Shown here one piece after another: positions 8,312 through 16,700 of a stretch of DNA of 20,428 nt. Position 1 is the stretch's first letter. Every line of letters starts with the position of its first letter. The notes under the pieces are model-generated. The model was given only the letters and a program-made list of their open reading frames with translations. It did no database searches and had not been told where the DNA came from. This stretch comes from Strigomonas culicis (taxonomy: Eukaryota > Euglenozoa > Kinetoplastea > Trypanosomatida > Trypanosomatidae): assembly GCA_000482145.1 (NCBI GenBank), contig AUXH01000351.1:1-20428 (forward strand), in the 5' to 3' direction. A program made the translations under genes and the position numbers.

Positions 8312-11194
8312 CTATTGGTCTCCCTTATGTTCTTCCAGTTTTAAAAGAAGGGAGTGACATGTTTCACTTTTTTCGATTAACGGCACCATATAGTTTTTCA
8401 CAAATGCCGTGCAGTCTCGATCAGCAACAAAAGTGTCCTCCGAAATGAACTCGAGCGACAGGAGGTCACTGCAGAGCTGTGCCACTTTACCAACGTCCTC
8501 ATCGTCGCTGATCGTATTGGCATCCTCCTTACCTATTTCAGAGGAAAGTACATCCTCCGCGTAAAGACGCAGTAAATGGACGAGGACATCCATTCCCAAA
8601 GGAATGGGTGCTTTAACTCCCGCCTCCTTGGCGAACGAAAAAGAACTAATGCACATGTCAACAACCCGTGACAGCCAAGGCGACACGTATTTCCTCTCAC
8701 TGTTTTCCCCTGTGGCCGTCGATTCCTTTAACAGGTCAGCAGCTTCCGAAAGAACCGTCGCGCCTGTAGTGGAATCGCATGTATGAGCAGATACAGTGGC
8801 CGCAACAATATGTTCAAAGAATCGGCTCACCGTCTCCACATCCACAGCATTCACGTAGGAGTCGATTTCCTTTGGCTCATCCTTCTCAGCGGTCTCTGCT
8901 AAGTCTTGCTTCCGCAGCACGCTGTTAAAAAAGTTTAGTAGAAGGGGCAGTGTGTGCTTGGCATTCGACGAAGCTAATGCGGTCGTCCGTTCCTCGATGG
9001 CGCGACGGTCGGATACAGAACAGTGGACAACAACATTGGGTGTCAGACAGCGTGTCAACGTTGCAGTCCAGAGGGGCAGGGGCAAATCCTTCTCATGAAG
9101 CGCACACACGTCGAGGACCGCAAAAGTAGCTCCTGAATCCATGGACGCACTGCTGTGAACTAAAGCAAGCAGAACACGTGCGGAAAAAATAGAGGGTGCA
9201 TAATGTGTCGCTTCAACGAGTGGGGTCAGAGCAGGCCGATACTCTTCGTTGCCTTCCTCCACTTTTCGCAGTACTGCAAGCACTGTTGCGACCAAGGTGC
9301 CGCATGTTTCATCATCCATCATGTACTCTCGTGCTTCCTCCGAGGAGCTCAGTGTTTTGGCCATACATGTCCAAGCGGAGAGGAAGAGCTTCGCATCCCC
9401 CCATTCGCCAACTCGTTTGACTGCCATTAGAAGCGTCTCAATCCACTCAAATGTAATGACGGATTCCTCCACCAGCACCATCTCCGTCATAACGTATAAC
9501 GACCCTTCGATCAGCTTTCGGTTAAGAGGAGAAGGTGTTTCTCCGTCTTTTACGAACGCTTCATTTAGGAAGTCGAAATCCAATACGAGAGACGCCGCCA
9601 TGGGGTAAAACGAAGCCAGCTTCGCGAGGGTGCGCATACCAGTATCACAAAGGGTGACAGACTTCACTTCGGAGATGACGGTGCTGATGTCGGTCAGTAC
9701 CTTTTCCGAAATCGTTGTCTTCTCGTCGTTTAGAGTAAGGCCCAGAAATACAAAATAGAGCCTAATTTGCGTTCTTCTTTCATCCTGACGCACGTACGCC
9801 TCTAGGTTTTCCTTCTGCGCCAACTGGTGAACGCTGTGAATCACGCGCTGGACGCACCGGGATGACGTCACCGCCGCCCTCGACTCGGGAGAGAACTGGA
9901 CGAACGCTGTCAGAAGCGACAACACGGAAACGGTCGCACGCACACTATAGTCAGCAAGGATATCTTCTAACAAGTAGATAATACCCATTGCGATCAAGCT
10001 TTGAACGACAGAAAGCTGAACTGAAAACACTGTGTCCGACGAGGCCTTGTCCTTGGGCATCGTCGTCGTGAGTAGCCTGTTGAAAATATCACAGGCACAA
10101 CCGCACGTGAATTCATCCACGTCGCAAATCGCGGAGAACAGGGCGCGGATGGCACCGGGAATAAGCACCACTGCCGCGGTTGAAGCGCACGCGGCGTGTA
10201 TTTCGATTGTTTGATGTTCCGGGTCAAACAAGAGACCACTGATGCGTTCCAAGCTTCGCAGGCGCCCTTCCGTATGGAAGCTCCTTTTTTTTAGTTCACT
10301 GAAGGCGGAGTTTATTTTCCGAAGAAAACATGCGTTTGTCTTGCTGCCCACCAGTTCCGTTGCCAAGTCAAAAACCGTGGTCATGTAGAGATTGCCGGAG
10401 GTCGTCCCGCTGCAGGTGAACGCAGTCAACTGCGGCACAGCTGCAGAGACTGCACTGATGTCCTCCTGGGTCGACAGCGAGAGAACAATGAAAAGCGCCG
10501 CAAGGCAGCGGATAACGTCATTTGTAAAAGGACCAGGCGCTGTTGTGGCACACTTGAGGACTCCTTCCACGTTCTCAATAATAGCACGTGTAATGGGGAC
10601 CAGACTTAGACATTGTCGAGCCAAGTAGAGGAGTGCAACAAGCGTCCCTGGAGATGCATTGACATTCGCAACTTGTAGCTGAGAACGAATGACATACCAA
10701 AACGCATTACTTTTCAGAACACCCTTTGCAACAAGCTCCACTTCATCCACTATGTGGATCGCCGTACACATTATCTTTGCGGCGTACAGTGGAACCTCGT
10801 TGCTTTGGCCATCATCGCGGGGGTGGAGAGCACTCAGAAGAATATGGAAGCACTTGAAGAAGAAGCAGCTAGCCGCTTCACGCGCGATACCAGAGTTCAG
10901 CAGTACATAGCTCAACTCGAGTGTGGTAGGATTAGTTGCCTCCTCCACAACGATTAAATCTGCCAAAGGATTAACGATAAATGTGCAGCTCTGCGAAAAC
11001 AAAAAAGTGAATGTTAATGGTTGGGCTTTTAATTGCTGCAGAATCTTTGCGCACAATTCACTTGAGAGAGTATCGTCTTCGCACATGGCAAAGCTTTTGG
11101 CCAGCGCCGCGCAATCATCAAATACACCTGGAAAAAGAAGGTTCCCTTTAATCTTAACATAGGAACCACGCTTTGACTCAACTTTGGATTCCAT
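8312..11194 (-). CDS. Large armadillo/HEAT-like alpha-solenoid protein (960 aa)
   Basis: I do not recognise the family. From about residue 20 to the end the protein is a series of amphipathic helices with Leu, Val and Ala at regular spacing (for example ALLYLARQCLSL, VIRCLAALFIVLSL, ATVSVLSLLTAFVQFS), the pattern of ARM/HEAT-type repeats, with acidic loops near the C-terminus. No enzyme motif, signal peptide or true membrane segment is present. The start is the ATG at 11194 (MESKVESKRG). The frame stays open to 11470, but that part translates a pyrimidine-rich leader into Phe/Leu/Tyr-rich nonsense that would look like a false membrane anchor, and most of it lies upstream of the predicted splice site. 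It probably acts as a scaffold or binding platform; the partner is unknown. Confidence 0.85.
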   Translation of the reverse strand: MESKVESKRGSYVKIKGNLLFPGVFDDCAALAKSFAMCEDDTLSSELCAKILQQLKAQPLTFTFLFSQSCTFIVNPLADLIVVEEATNPTTLELSYVLLNSGIAREAASCFFFKCFHILLSALHPRDDGQSNEVPLYAAKIMCTAIHIVDEVELVAKGVLKSNAFWYVIRSQLQVANVNASPGTLVALLYLARQCLSLVPITRAIIENVEGVLKCATTAPGPFTNDVIRCLAALFIVLSLSTQEDISAVSAAVPQLTAFTCSGTTSGNLYMTTVFDLATELVGSKTNACFLRKINSAFSELKKRSFHTEGRLRSLERISGLLFDPEHQTIEIHAACASTAAVVLIPGAIRALFSAICDVDEFTCGCACDIFNRLLTTTMPKDKASSDTVFSVQLSVVQSLIAMGIIYLLEDILADYSVRATVSVLSLLTAFVQFSPESRAAVTSSRCVQRVIHSVHQLAQKENLEAYVRQDERRTQIRLYFVFLGLTLNDEKTTISEKVLTDISTVISEVKSVTLCDTGMRTLAKLASFYPMAASLVLDFDFLNEAFVKDGETPSPLNRKLIEGSLYVMTEMVLVEESVITFEWIETLLMAVKRVGEWGDAKLFLSAWTCMAKTLSSSEEAREYMMDDETCGTLVATVLAVLRKVEEGNEEYRPALTPLVEATHYAPSIFSARVLLALVHSSASMDSGATFAVLDVCALHEKDLPLPLWTATLTRCLTPNVVVHCSVSDRRAIEERTTALASSNAKHTLPLLLNFFNSVLRKQDLAETAEKDEPKEIDSYVNAVDVETVSRFFEHIVAATVSAHTCDSTTGATVLSEAADLLKESTATGENSERKYVSPWLSRVVDMCISSFSFAKEAGVKAPIPLGMDVLVHLLRLYAEDVLSSEIGKEDANTISDDEDVGKVAQLCSDLLSLEFISEDTFVADRDCTAFVKNYMVPLIEKSETCHSLLLKLEEHKGDQ

Positions 11195-11318
11195 TTCTGT
11201 GATGTCTACTACTATTACGCGCGAAAATAGACTCTGTTGTCCTTTTAATTGCTCTTTTTTTTTTTTGCTTTTCCTCAAAGAACAAATCAGTTCAAGGAAA
11301 GAGAAATTAACGATAATC

Positions 11319-11477
11319 CTCATAAAACGAAGTGAAGCATCGCAAAAAAAAAAAAAGTAGAGAGAGAAGAAATAAGAGCGTAAAAGAAGTGGATAAAAGC
11401 AAGCAGAATAAGCATACAGGCACATACAGAAGAATATAAGGGAGAAAAAAAAAAAACAGTACCGAATCACAGAGGTG
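11319..11477 (-). promoter_or_regulatory. Predicted spliced-leader acceptor with a 157-nt AG-free zone
   Basis: The sense strand has no AG from 11477 to 11321 and contains two T runs (11456-11445 and 11356-11344) plus C/T-rich sequence between them. The first AG is at 11320-11319. The leader would be 124 nt (11318-11195) and has no upstream ATG, which decides the start of the solenoid gene at 11194. Confidence 0.7.
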
Positions 11478-11497
11478 CTTCTATGATTCGTAGAAGC
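11477..11497. other. Short perfect hairpin at the edge of the AG-free zone
   Basis: GCTTCTA and TAGAAGC form a 7-bp perfect stem around a 7-base loop, and two further G-C pairs could stack beyond a bulge. It sits exactly where the AG-free zone of the solenoid gene begins, in the 3' flank of the AlkB-like gene. A role in RNA processing is only a guess. Confidence 0.4.
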
Positions 11498-11758
11498 CCT
11501 GATATGACTGAATCAGCGCACTTTTACCCTTGAAGACTTGAGTGCATCGACCCGTGACACCCAAGCGTTGCACTGTTACAAGGTATGTGAATAAGCGTCC
11601 TTGACACTTTCGGAAAGCACCGACATCAAAACCGTCCTTTTCGTCTGTCTTACTGTGTACCCTAAACTTTGTATCTCTTTTTTTTTGGTGTCAAGGTTAT
11701 TCATGACGCGAAGTAGGACGGCGCTCGACTTACTGTTATTTACACATATGTATACGTA

Positions 11759-11762
<4 letters not shown>

Positions 11763-11791
<29 letters not shown>
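11763..11791. repeat. TG dinucleotide microsatellite
   Basis: An uninterrupted TG repeat of about 14 units. In the sense (minus) strand it reads (CA)n and lies about 100 nt downstream of the AlkB-like stop codon, so it is probably in the 3' untranslated region. Confidence 0.95.
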
Positions 11792-11888
11792 CGTATGTTT
11801 CTTCACCTTCACTGTATGGACTGCAAGTTCACTACAAGGACAAATTAAACAGATGTGTATACACCTGTTGCTTTTGGTCCTTCTGTAT

Positions 11889-13283
11889 TTATGAGGGTGA
11901 CTGTGGCAAGCTAGCAAGAATTTTGTCTCCATCCTTTACATGTGGAGCAATCTTCGTGATGGTCGTGCGCATGTCCAACGGTGCGTCTTGCGAAATATCA
12001 GGCATGCGAGAATTCAGAAACGCTGTTCCATCATAATCCATTTTTTTCAGTTTTTCCTTGTAGAATCTAGCCTTTGCATCAACCTTATCCCAGGTTCCTT
12101 CCACATTGGACGGGTCAAAACCAGCCTCTGCATCCATCTCCGGGTCAGCATTTGACTTTTCTCTTATTTTTTTCTGTAACCACAGATCGTTTATGGGTTG
12201 TCCTGCATCCTGCATTGACTTCATATCCTGCAGAATACCTTGGATACTAGTGAACTGATCCTTGTACTTTTCATAGTCTTCCTTCACATCACCGATGGAC
12301 TTTTTTGCGCTGCTCCGCACTGGTTTGTCTTCTCCATCGCTTTCGAGGTCACCTCCTAGGAGACCGGTGGCCTTTTTCTTCTCAAACGCGCTTGACAAAA
12401 ATCCGCGAAGAGGATCAGACGCGACCGCAGGGTCGATCGCATACATTGTATCCTTAAAAGGAAGCAAGGCCTCATGAGCCTCCTGCTCTTCCCTCTCCTT
12501 CTCACGGGCCTTGGCAGCCTCTTTCGACAACCCTTTCCCGACCATGGCGATACTCTCTTCCAGCCGCTCCTGCAAGAAACGGCTGTCCAGCAGCCCGGGA
12601 GACAACTTCCACAACTGCACACTCAAACGCAGATCCGTGTCGATCTGTCGTCGAACACCATGTTTTGTCTTGAAAGTGTGACAGTCCTCACTCCGTTCAC
12701 CGAATCGAAATCCCCATCGTGCTTCATCAGAGACGCACATCAAGGAGCGAGATGGTAGGTAGACGTGTCCTTCACGACCTGTGCTTTCGTCGTCAAACTG
12801 CAACACAGTGTCACTCAAGAGATTTAAGTATACAAAACGACTTCCCACCGTTGGATGCTCCACGTGCATTTCGTAGCCCGGCATGTTGTGCTCCACAACC
12901 CGCCCAGTGTCGGGTACACTGCCGATAAGAGAAGGACCGAGCTTTCTCATAAGGGCCAACAGTGTAGGGGACCATACAAGCCCGGGGAGTCGTCGCACCT
13001 CCTTCTTCTTCCAATTCTTTACCTCCGTGAATTCCTTTTCGGTGCCAAACAACTCCAAGTAGGTATGTTTCACAGTTTTATTGTCCGGCGTCGATCCTTC
13101 AAGCATGAGTACTTGCCCTTCCTTTGCAAGTAAAGGGCAGAGCTCCTCGTAGATACGCTCTTCCTGTTCCAGTGTAACAACATTCGTGTAAACGGTGCAG
13201 CTGTTCACTTTGGGAGGAAACACAATCAAGGACGGATTGGCCACCAGATGACAGTTCCTGAAGAAACAATGAGACGAACGCAT
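11889..13283 (-). CDS. Divergent AlkB/ALKBH7-like dioxygenase-fold protein, probably inactive (464 aa)
   Basis: Residues ~36-232 match the double-stranded beta-helix plan of AlkB proteins, closest in layout to mitochondrial ALKBH7. GYEMHVEH (137-143) stands where the family has the HxD iron motif, YLNLLSDTVLQF (152-163) is the core strand, LPSRSLMCVS (176-185) precedes EARWGFRF (187-194), and LRLSVQLWKLSPG (218-230) matches the final strand. However, HxD is HxE (His140, Glu142), the distal iron His position appears to be Phe194, and the second Arg of Rx5R appears to be Trp225, with only Arg219 kept. Residues ~233-464 are a charged, helical, partly disordered extension. The first 38 residues lack acidic residues and could be a mitochondrial presequence. 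The start at 13283 is 9 nt after the predicted acceptor. Known AlkB roles are demethylation of nucleic acid or protein; here a structural role is more likely. Confidence 0.75.
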   Translation of the reverse strand: MRSSHCFFRNCHLVANPSLIVFPPKVNSCTVYTNVVTLEQEERIYEELCPLLAKEGQVLMLEGSTPDNKTVKHTYLELFGTEKEFTEVKNWKKKEVRRLPGLVWSPTLLALMRKLGPSLIGSVPDTGRVVEHNMPGYEMHVEHPTVGSRFVYLNLLSDTVLQFDDESTGREGHVYLPSRSLMCVSDEARWGFRFGERSEDCHTFKTKHGVRRQIDTDLRLSVQLWKLSPGLLDSRFLQERLEESIAMVGKGLSKEAAKAREKEREEQEAHEALLPFKDTMYAIDPAVASDPLRGFLSSAFEKKKATGLLGGDLESDGEDKPVRSSAKKSIGDVKEDYEKYKDQFTSIQGILQDMKSMQDAGQPINDLWLQKKIREKSNADPEMDAEAGFDPSNVEGTWDKVDAKARFYKEKLKKMDYDGTAFLNSRMPDISQDAPLDMRTTITKIAPHVKDGDKILASLPQSPS

Positions 13284-13292
13284 AACTGGAAG

Positions 13293-13362
13293 CTATAACG
13301 GGAATCAAACGTATAATAGTCGCGCAAGTCACACAAGTGTGACAGTGAAATCCGACAAAGAC

Positions 13363-13393
<31 letters not shown>

Positions 13394-13467
13394 ACAAGAG
13401 CGAAGACAAGAAAATTCACGGGTACAATAACAAAAAGAAAAAGAAATGTGTGTTGTCGATGTACGGC
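13293..13467 (-). promoter_or_regulatory. Predicted spliced-leader acceptor with a (CT)n tract and 173-nt AG-free zone
   Basis: The sense strand is free of AG from 13467 to 13295, the longest such zone here, and includes the (CT)n microsatellite. The first AG is at 13294-13293, which leaves a 9-nt leader before the ATG at 13283. A second AG at 13287-13286 would leave only 2 nt. Confidence 0.65.
13367..13393. repeat. GA dinucleotide microsatellite
   Basis: An AG repeat of 13 units with no interruption, reading (CT)n in the sense strand. It supplies the main pyrimidine tract before the AlkB-like gene. Confidence 0.95.
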
Positions 13468-13764
13468 CTGCATGGGAGCACTACATAGAACCGGAGCTGC
13501 TCAAATCACAACCCGTCAAGAGTTAAATAAATACACTTCTTATAATTACAACTGTTTATATTCATTGTTGTTGTTGTTTTGTCCACTGAACACGTTATAT
13601 TGGGAAATCCTTTTTTTTTTTGCTTTGCTTCTTTTTTTTTGTTGTTGTTATTATGTTTCTGTTGTTTATTTCATAATTGATTGTGTATAGTTAACACATT
13701 GGTCATGATTAATAAAGTACACGACCACTCTATGCTTCTTATCTGTTTGTTGTTCTCGTCGTAA

Positions 13765-16700
13765 TTAGTCTGAGTTAGATTGTGTATACAGCGCACGTGC
13801 ATGTTCCTTTACCACAACACTAACAACTTCCGCATTTTCACATTTAACCCACTTTTCGCTCACGGTCCTTGACACATCGACGAAGGGAAGTCGAATATAG
13901 ATGTGCTTATTCGTAAAATACAGAGGAAACACGTGATTCTTCTTAGCGCCTTTGGTGATGACGCAATAGGGACGGGAGGACTTACCCGTCTCAACGAAGG
14001 CGTATAACAGGCCATTCTGCGAACGAGAGGGGTCGGAGAAGTACGCACTCACATCGTCTGCGTTTTCAAGGAAGCGACGATGCTGTCGTACCAAACGAGT
14101 GAGCGACACTAACGGTTGAATGTAGTTACTGAGTAATTCATCTACCTCGTTGAATTCGAGTGCGGCATCAATCACGTCATCCTTCAGCAAGTAGTAAATG
14201 CCACCATCTTGGCGTCGCTTCTCCTTTACGAGCCAGTTGCACATACTGTGTGCGCCAACTTTAACGACACACACGGCGCCGTTGCGCACACGCCGAGAGG
14301 GGCACAGAAGGGTCTCACCAATCTCCTTATCACGCAGCAGCTCTTGAATACTCTTCGAAAAGACGTCACGGAAGAAGGAGTGCCGCGAAATTTTTGTCGA
14401 AAACTTGATCGTTTCTTGCTCAATCTGGACTGTTTTCAACGAGTTGACACTGCTTACATTGTCTTTGATGATGCTGTTATACGAAGGAAGCGGATCAAAG
14501 GTTTTCTCAGAGACCACATCGTACGTCTGCGGGGGGCACCAGTCCAGCTTCAGCTCACACCACGTCCACATACACCCCGTAACTGTGCCCTGGATGGGGG
14601 AACCTTTCGTGAGCCAAGCAGGAGCATAATAGACGTCGTCGCCGGTATTCGAACGGCGTTCCTGCCGCCGCTGCTCCACAGTACGAATATGAGAGAGTAG
14701 CTCCATCCGCAGTGCCTCATCGTTTATACTGTCCGCCGACAGGAAGGCTCCTGCACCACGTGAAGTAAGGACGCGGATGCCCGGATTAGAAGAACCTCTG
14801 ATACCCGCAATTGTGCCGGTTATGTAATCCCCTTTCCGAAGCACCAGTGCATTTCTCCAGGTTTGTTCTTCAGGACGACCTGCCATGGCATAGGTACTCT
14901 TCAGCTCTTGCGACGCAACATACACCAAACCCGTGACACTTATCATAAGTTCATGGGAAGAAAGCTTCCGAAATGGGCGACGGAGATACGACTTGGTGCC
15001 ACTGACTATTTCGTCTAACATCAGCTCGACTTCTCGCTCTCCAACCTCATTTCTGCACTCAATCAAGCTGCTGCGCACGCGATTCAAGAGCGTCAAAGTG
15101 TCTTTTCCATACACTTTGCTGCGCTTTTCGTTCACATCCATCGAAATGAGTTTCAAGGCAGCAACCCTACCCAGTTCTGCTGAGTCGAGAAGAGCCTTGC
15201 TGAAAAACTCAACCATTGGGCGCCAATGCAGAGGGATCAGTGTCGCATCCAAGGGATTCCAACCGCGACTCTCGTTGCTGCTGGGTGCAGGTGGGGCCAC
15301 GAACAAGCTGTTCACCGCGTTGCGAGCCACATACTCATCAAAGCTGCTCTCCAATGTCCGCAAAACGTCTGCGCGGCTTGCGGGCTGGTTCTGCGAGAGC
15401 GTCTGAAACAAATCTTGGCCTTTGAACGGCCCAAGCCCAGCAACAAACTGAAGAAGAGCAACACTGTTTGGCCTTTTGACACAGTCTTCGACCCAGAAAC
15501 CTGTGGCGCTTGTCCAAAGACTCATTTCCCAGCATAAGCGGCTATACAACTCATCTGCCCTCTGTTTGGTTAGGCGCGAACAGATGGAGAATAATTGTAC
15601 TGCAGTTTTTTCCGCGTCAAACAATGTACTCAGCACAAAAAGTGGATCTTGTACATAGCGCGCTAGGAAGACGCATGTTCGTGTGGAGGAATCTACGTGG
15701 GGCATTTCGGTATTCGCAAAACTCGTCTCGGAACAGTAGCGTGCGACTTCTGTGGGGGCCCAGATGAGGCTTACCCGTGCATGCGTCGAGCGATTCAGGC
15801 GGGTTTTCACAAATGTTTGCAGCGTTCGCATCAAACCGAGTGACTGAGATCCAAAGGCTGCCACCGCAATCACCGGAGGTCCGAACTCTAAGAATAGTTT
15901 CTCCAGTTGTATATTCTGAACCATAAACAGACTGCGTCCGCTAGCGGTGTGAAGCGCACAATCCACCCAACGGGTAGTTGCCTGTATCGACCCGTGTTCA
16001 CTAATGAAAGCAAAGATGGTCACCCCGTTTGTACCGCGGAAAGCTGCGCACACGGGAGACAGAGTCCGCGTGTTTTTGTCATACGCATTCGCAGGCAACG
16101 ACTCCACAATGTTCCATTCTGGCTCCCACGTCAACCGCTGTTCGTCGTATTCCTCCAAGCGCAGCTGCGTTTCCTCATACGGACCTTGAGCGCATAGCGT
16201 TGCCAAGCGCCTCACTCCCTCCTGGTCGACACAGTAATTCGCATAGTCACTCAGCTGCGATTTTACCTGTGGAATCGCTCTTTCCATGAGCTTAGTCACG
16301 AGCAGCCTCATCGCAGTCTCTCGCTCCTTTGACCAGTCATCGCTAGAATTTTTCTGGTAGAGTTTGTAGATGTCTAGACTATCCACGATATAATCCTCAT
16401 CAACCACGTAATGAAGTGTAACACTCCCGTTCGATTCCATGTCCATCAATTCCACGTACTGCAGGGGATAATCAGAGAGGAATCCGGCCAGAGGGTACAT
16501 CTCGTCTTGTACCCCAGCGTATTTGCGAGAGACAATCAAATCACCCTGTGTGCAGAACAGATCCACCACCTTACGAACCAGCAGCGGCAACTGTGAAAAC
16601 TGCTCCGCTATAGCGTTGTTGAAAAGTGTGAGAACCACTTCTCCACTTAGGTGCGCAGCATGGCCTACCTTGTTGCTCCATTCCTCGACGGAAATGGTGT

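Larger units (their letters stand above)
11195..11888. other. Intergenic region between the AlkB-like gene and the solenoid gene
   Basis: This is the longest gap (694 bases) and has no supported gene. In sense order it contains the 3' untranslated region of the AlkB-like gene with a (CA)n tract, an unremarkable mixed-sequence stretch at ~11480-11690 that ends in a small hairpin, the long AG-free pyrimidine-rich zone, and the 124-nt leader of the solenoid gene. Minus-strand frames here are not supported: the one at 11576-11932 is partly a translation of the microsatellite and overlaps the 3' end of the AlkB-like gene. Confidence 0.7.
13284..13764. other. Intergenic region between the Spt6 gene and the AlkB-like gene
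   Basis: This gap of 481 bases has no supported gene. The Spt6 3' flank (13764-13480) is A/T-rich with T runs at 13611-13620 and 13632-13640 and several TTG repeats (CAA in sense) around 13567-13576 and 13641-13649, probably the 3' untranslated region. The rest is the AG-free zone and very short leader of the AlkB-like gene. Confidence 0.7.

Noticed and set aside
11195..11470. An N-terminal extension of the solenoid protein rich in Phe, Leu and Tyr that looks like a membrane anchor
   Set aside because: The frame is open but begins with GTG, consists of pyrimidine-rich leader sequence, and lies mostly upstream of the predicted splice acceptor at 11320-11319. The first ATG after that acceptor is 11194.
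11480..11690. Possible small nucleolar RNA or tRNA in the longest gap
   Set aside because: No clear C/D boxes in the right order, no H/ACA-type AGA element after a suitable hairpin, and no cloverleaf or A/B boxes could be made out.
14209..14700. Plus-strand open frame of 163 codons inside the Spt6 gene
   Set aside because: It is antisense to the conserved SH2 region of Spt6, which is clearly coding on the minus strand. It has no recognisable domain.
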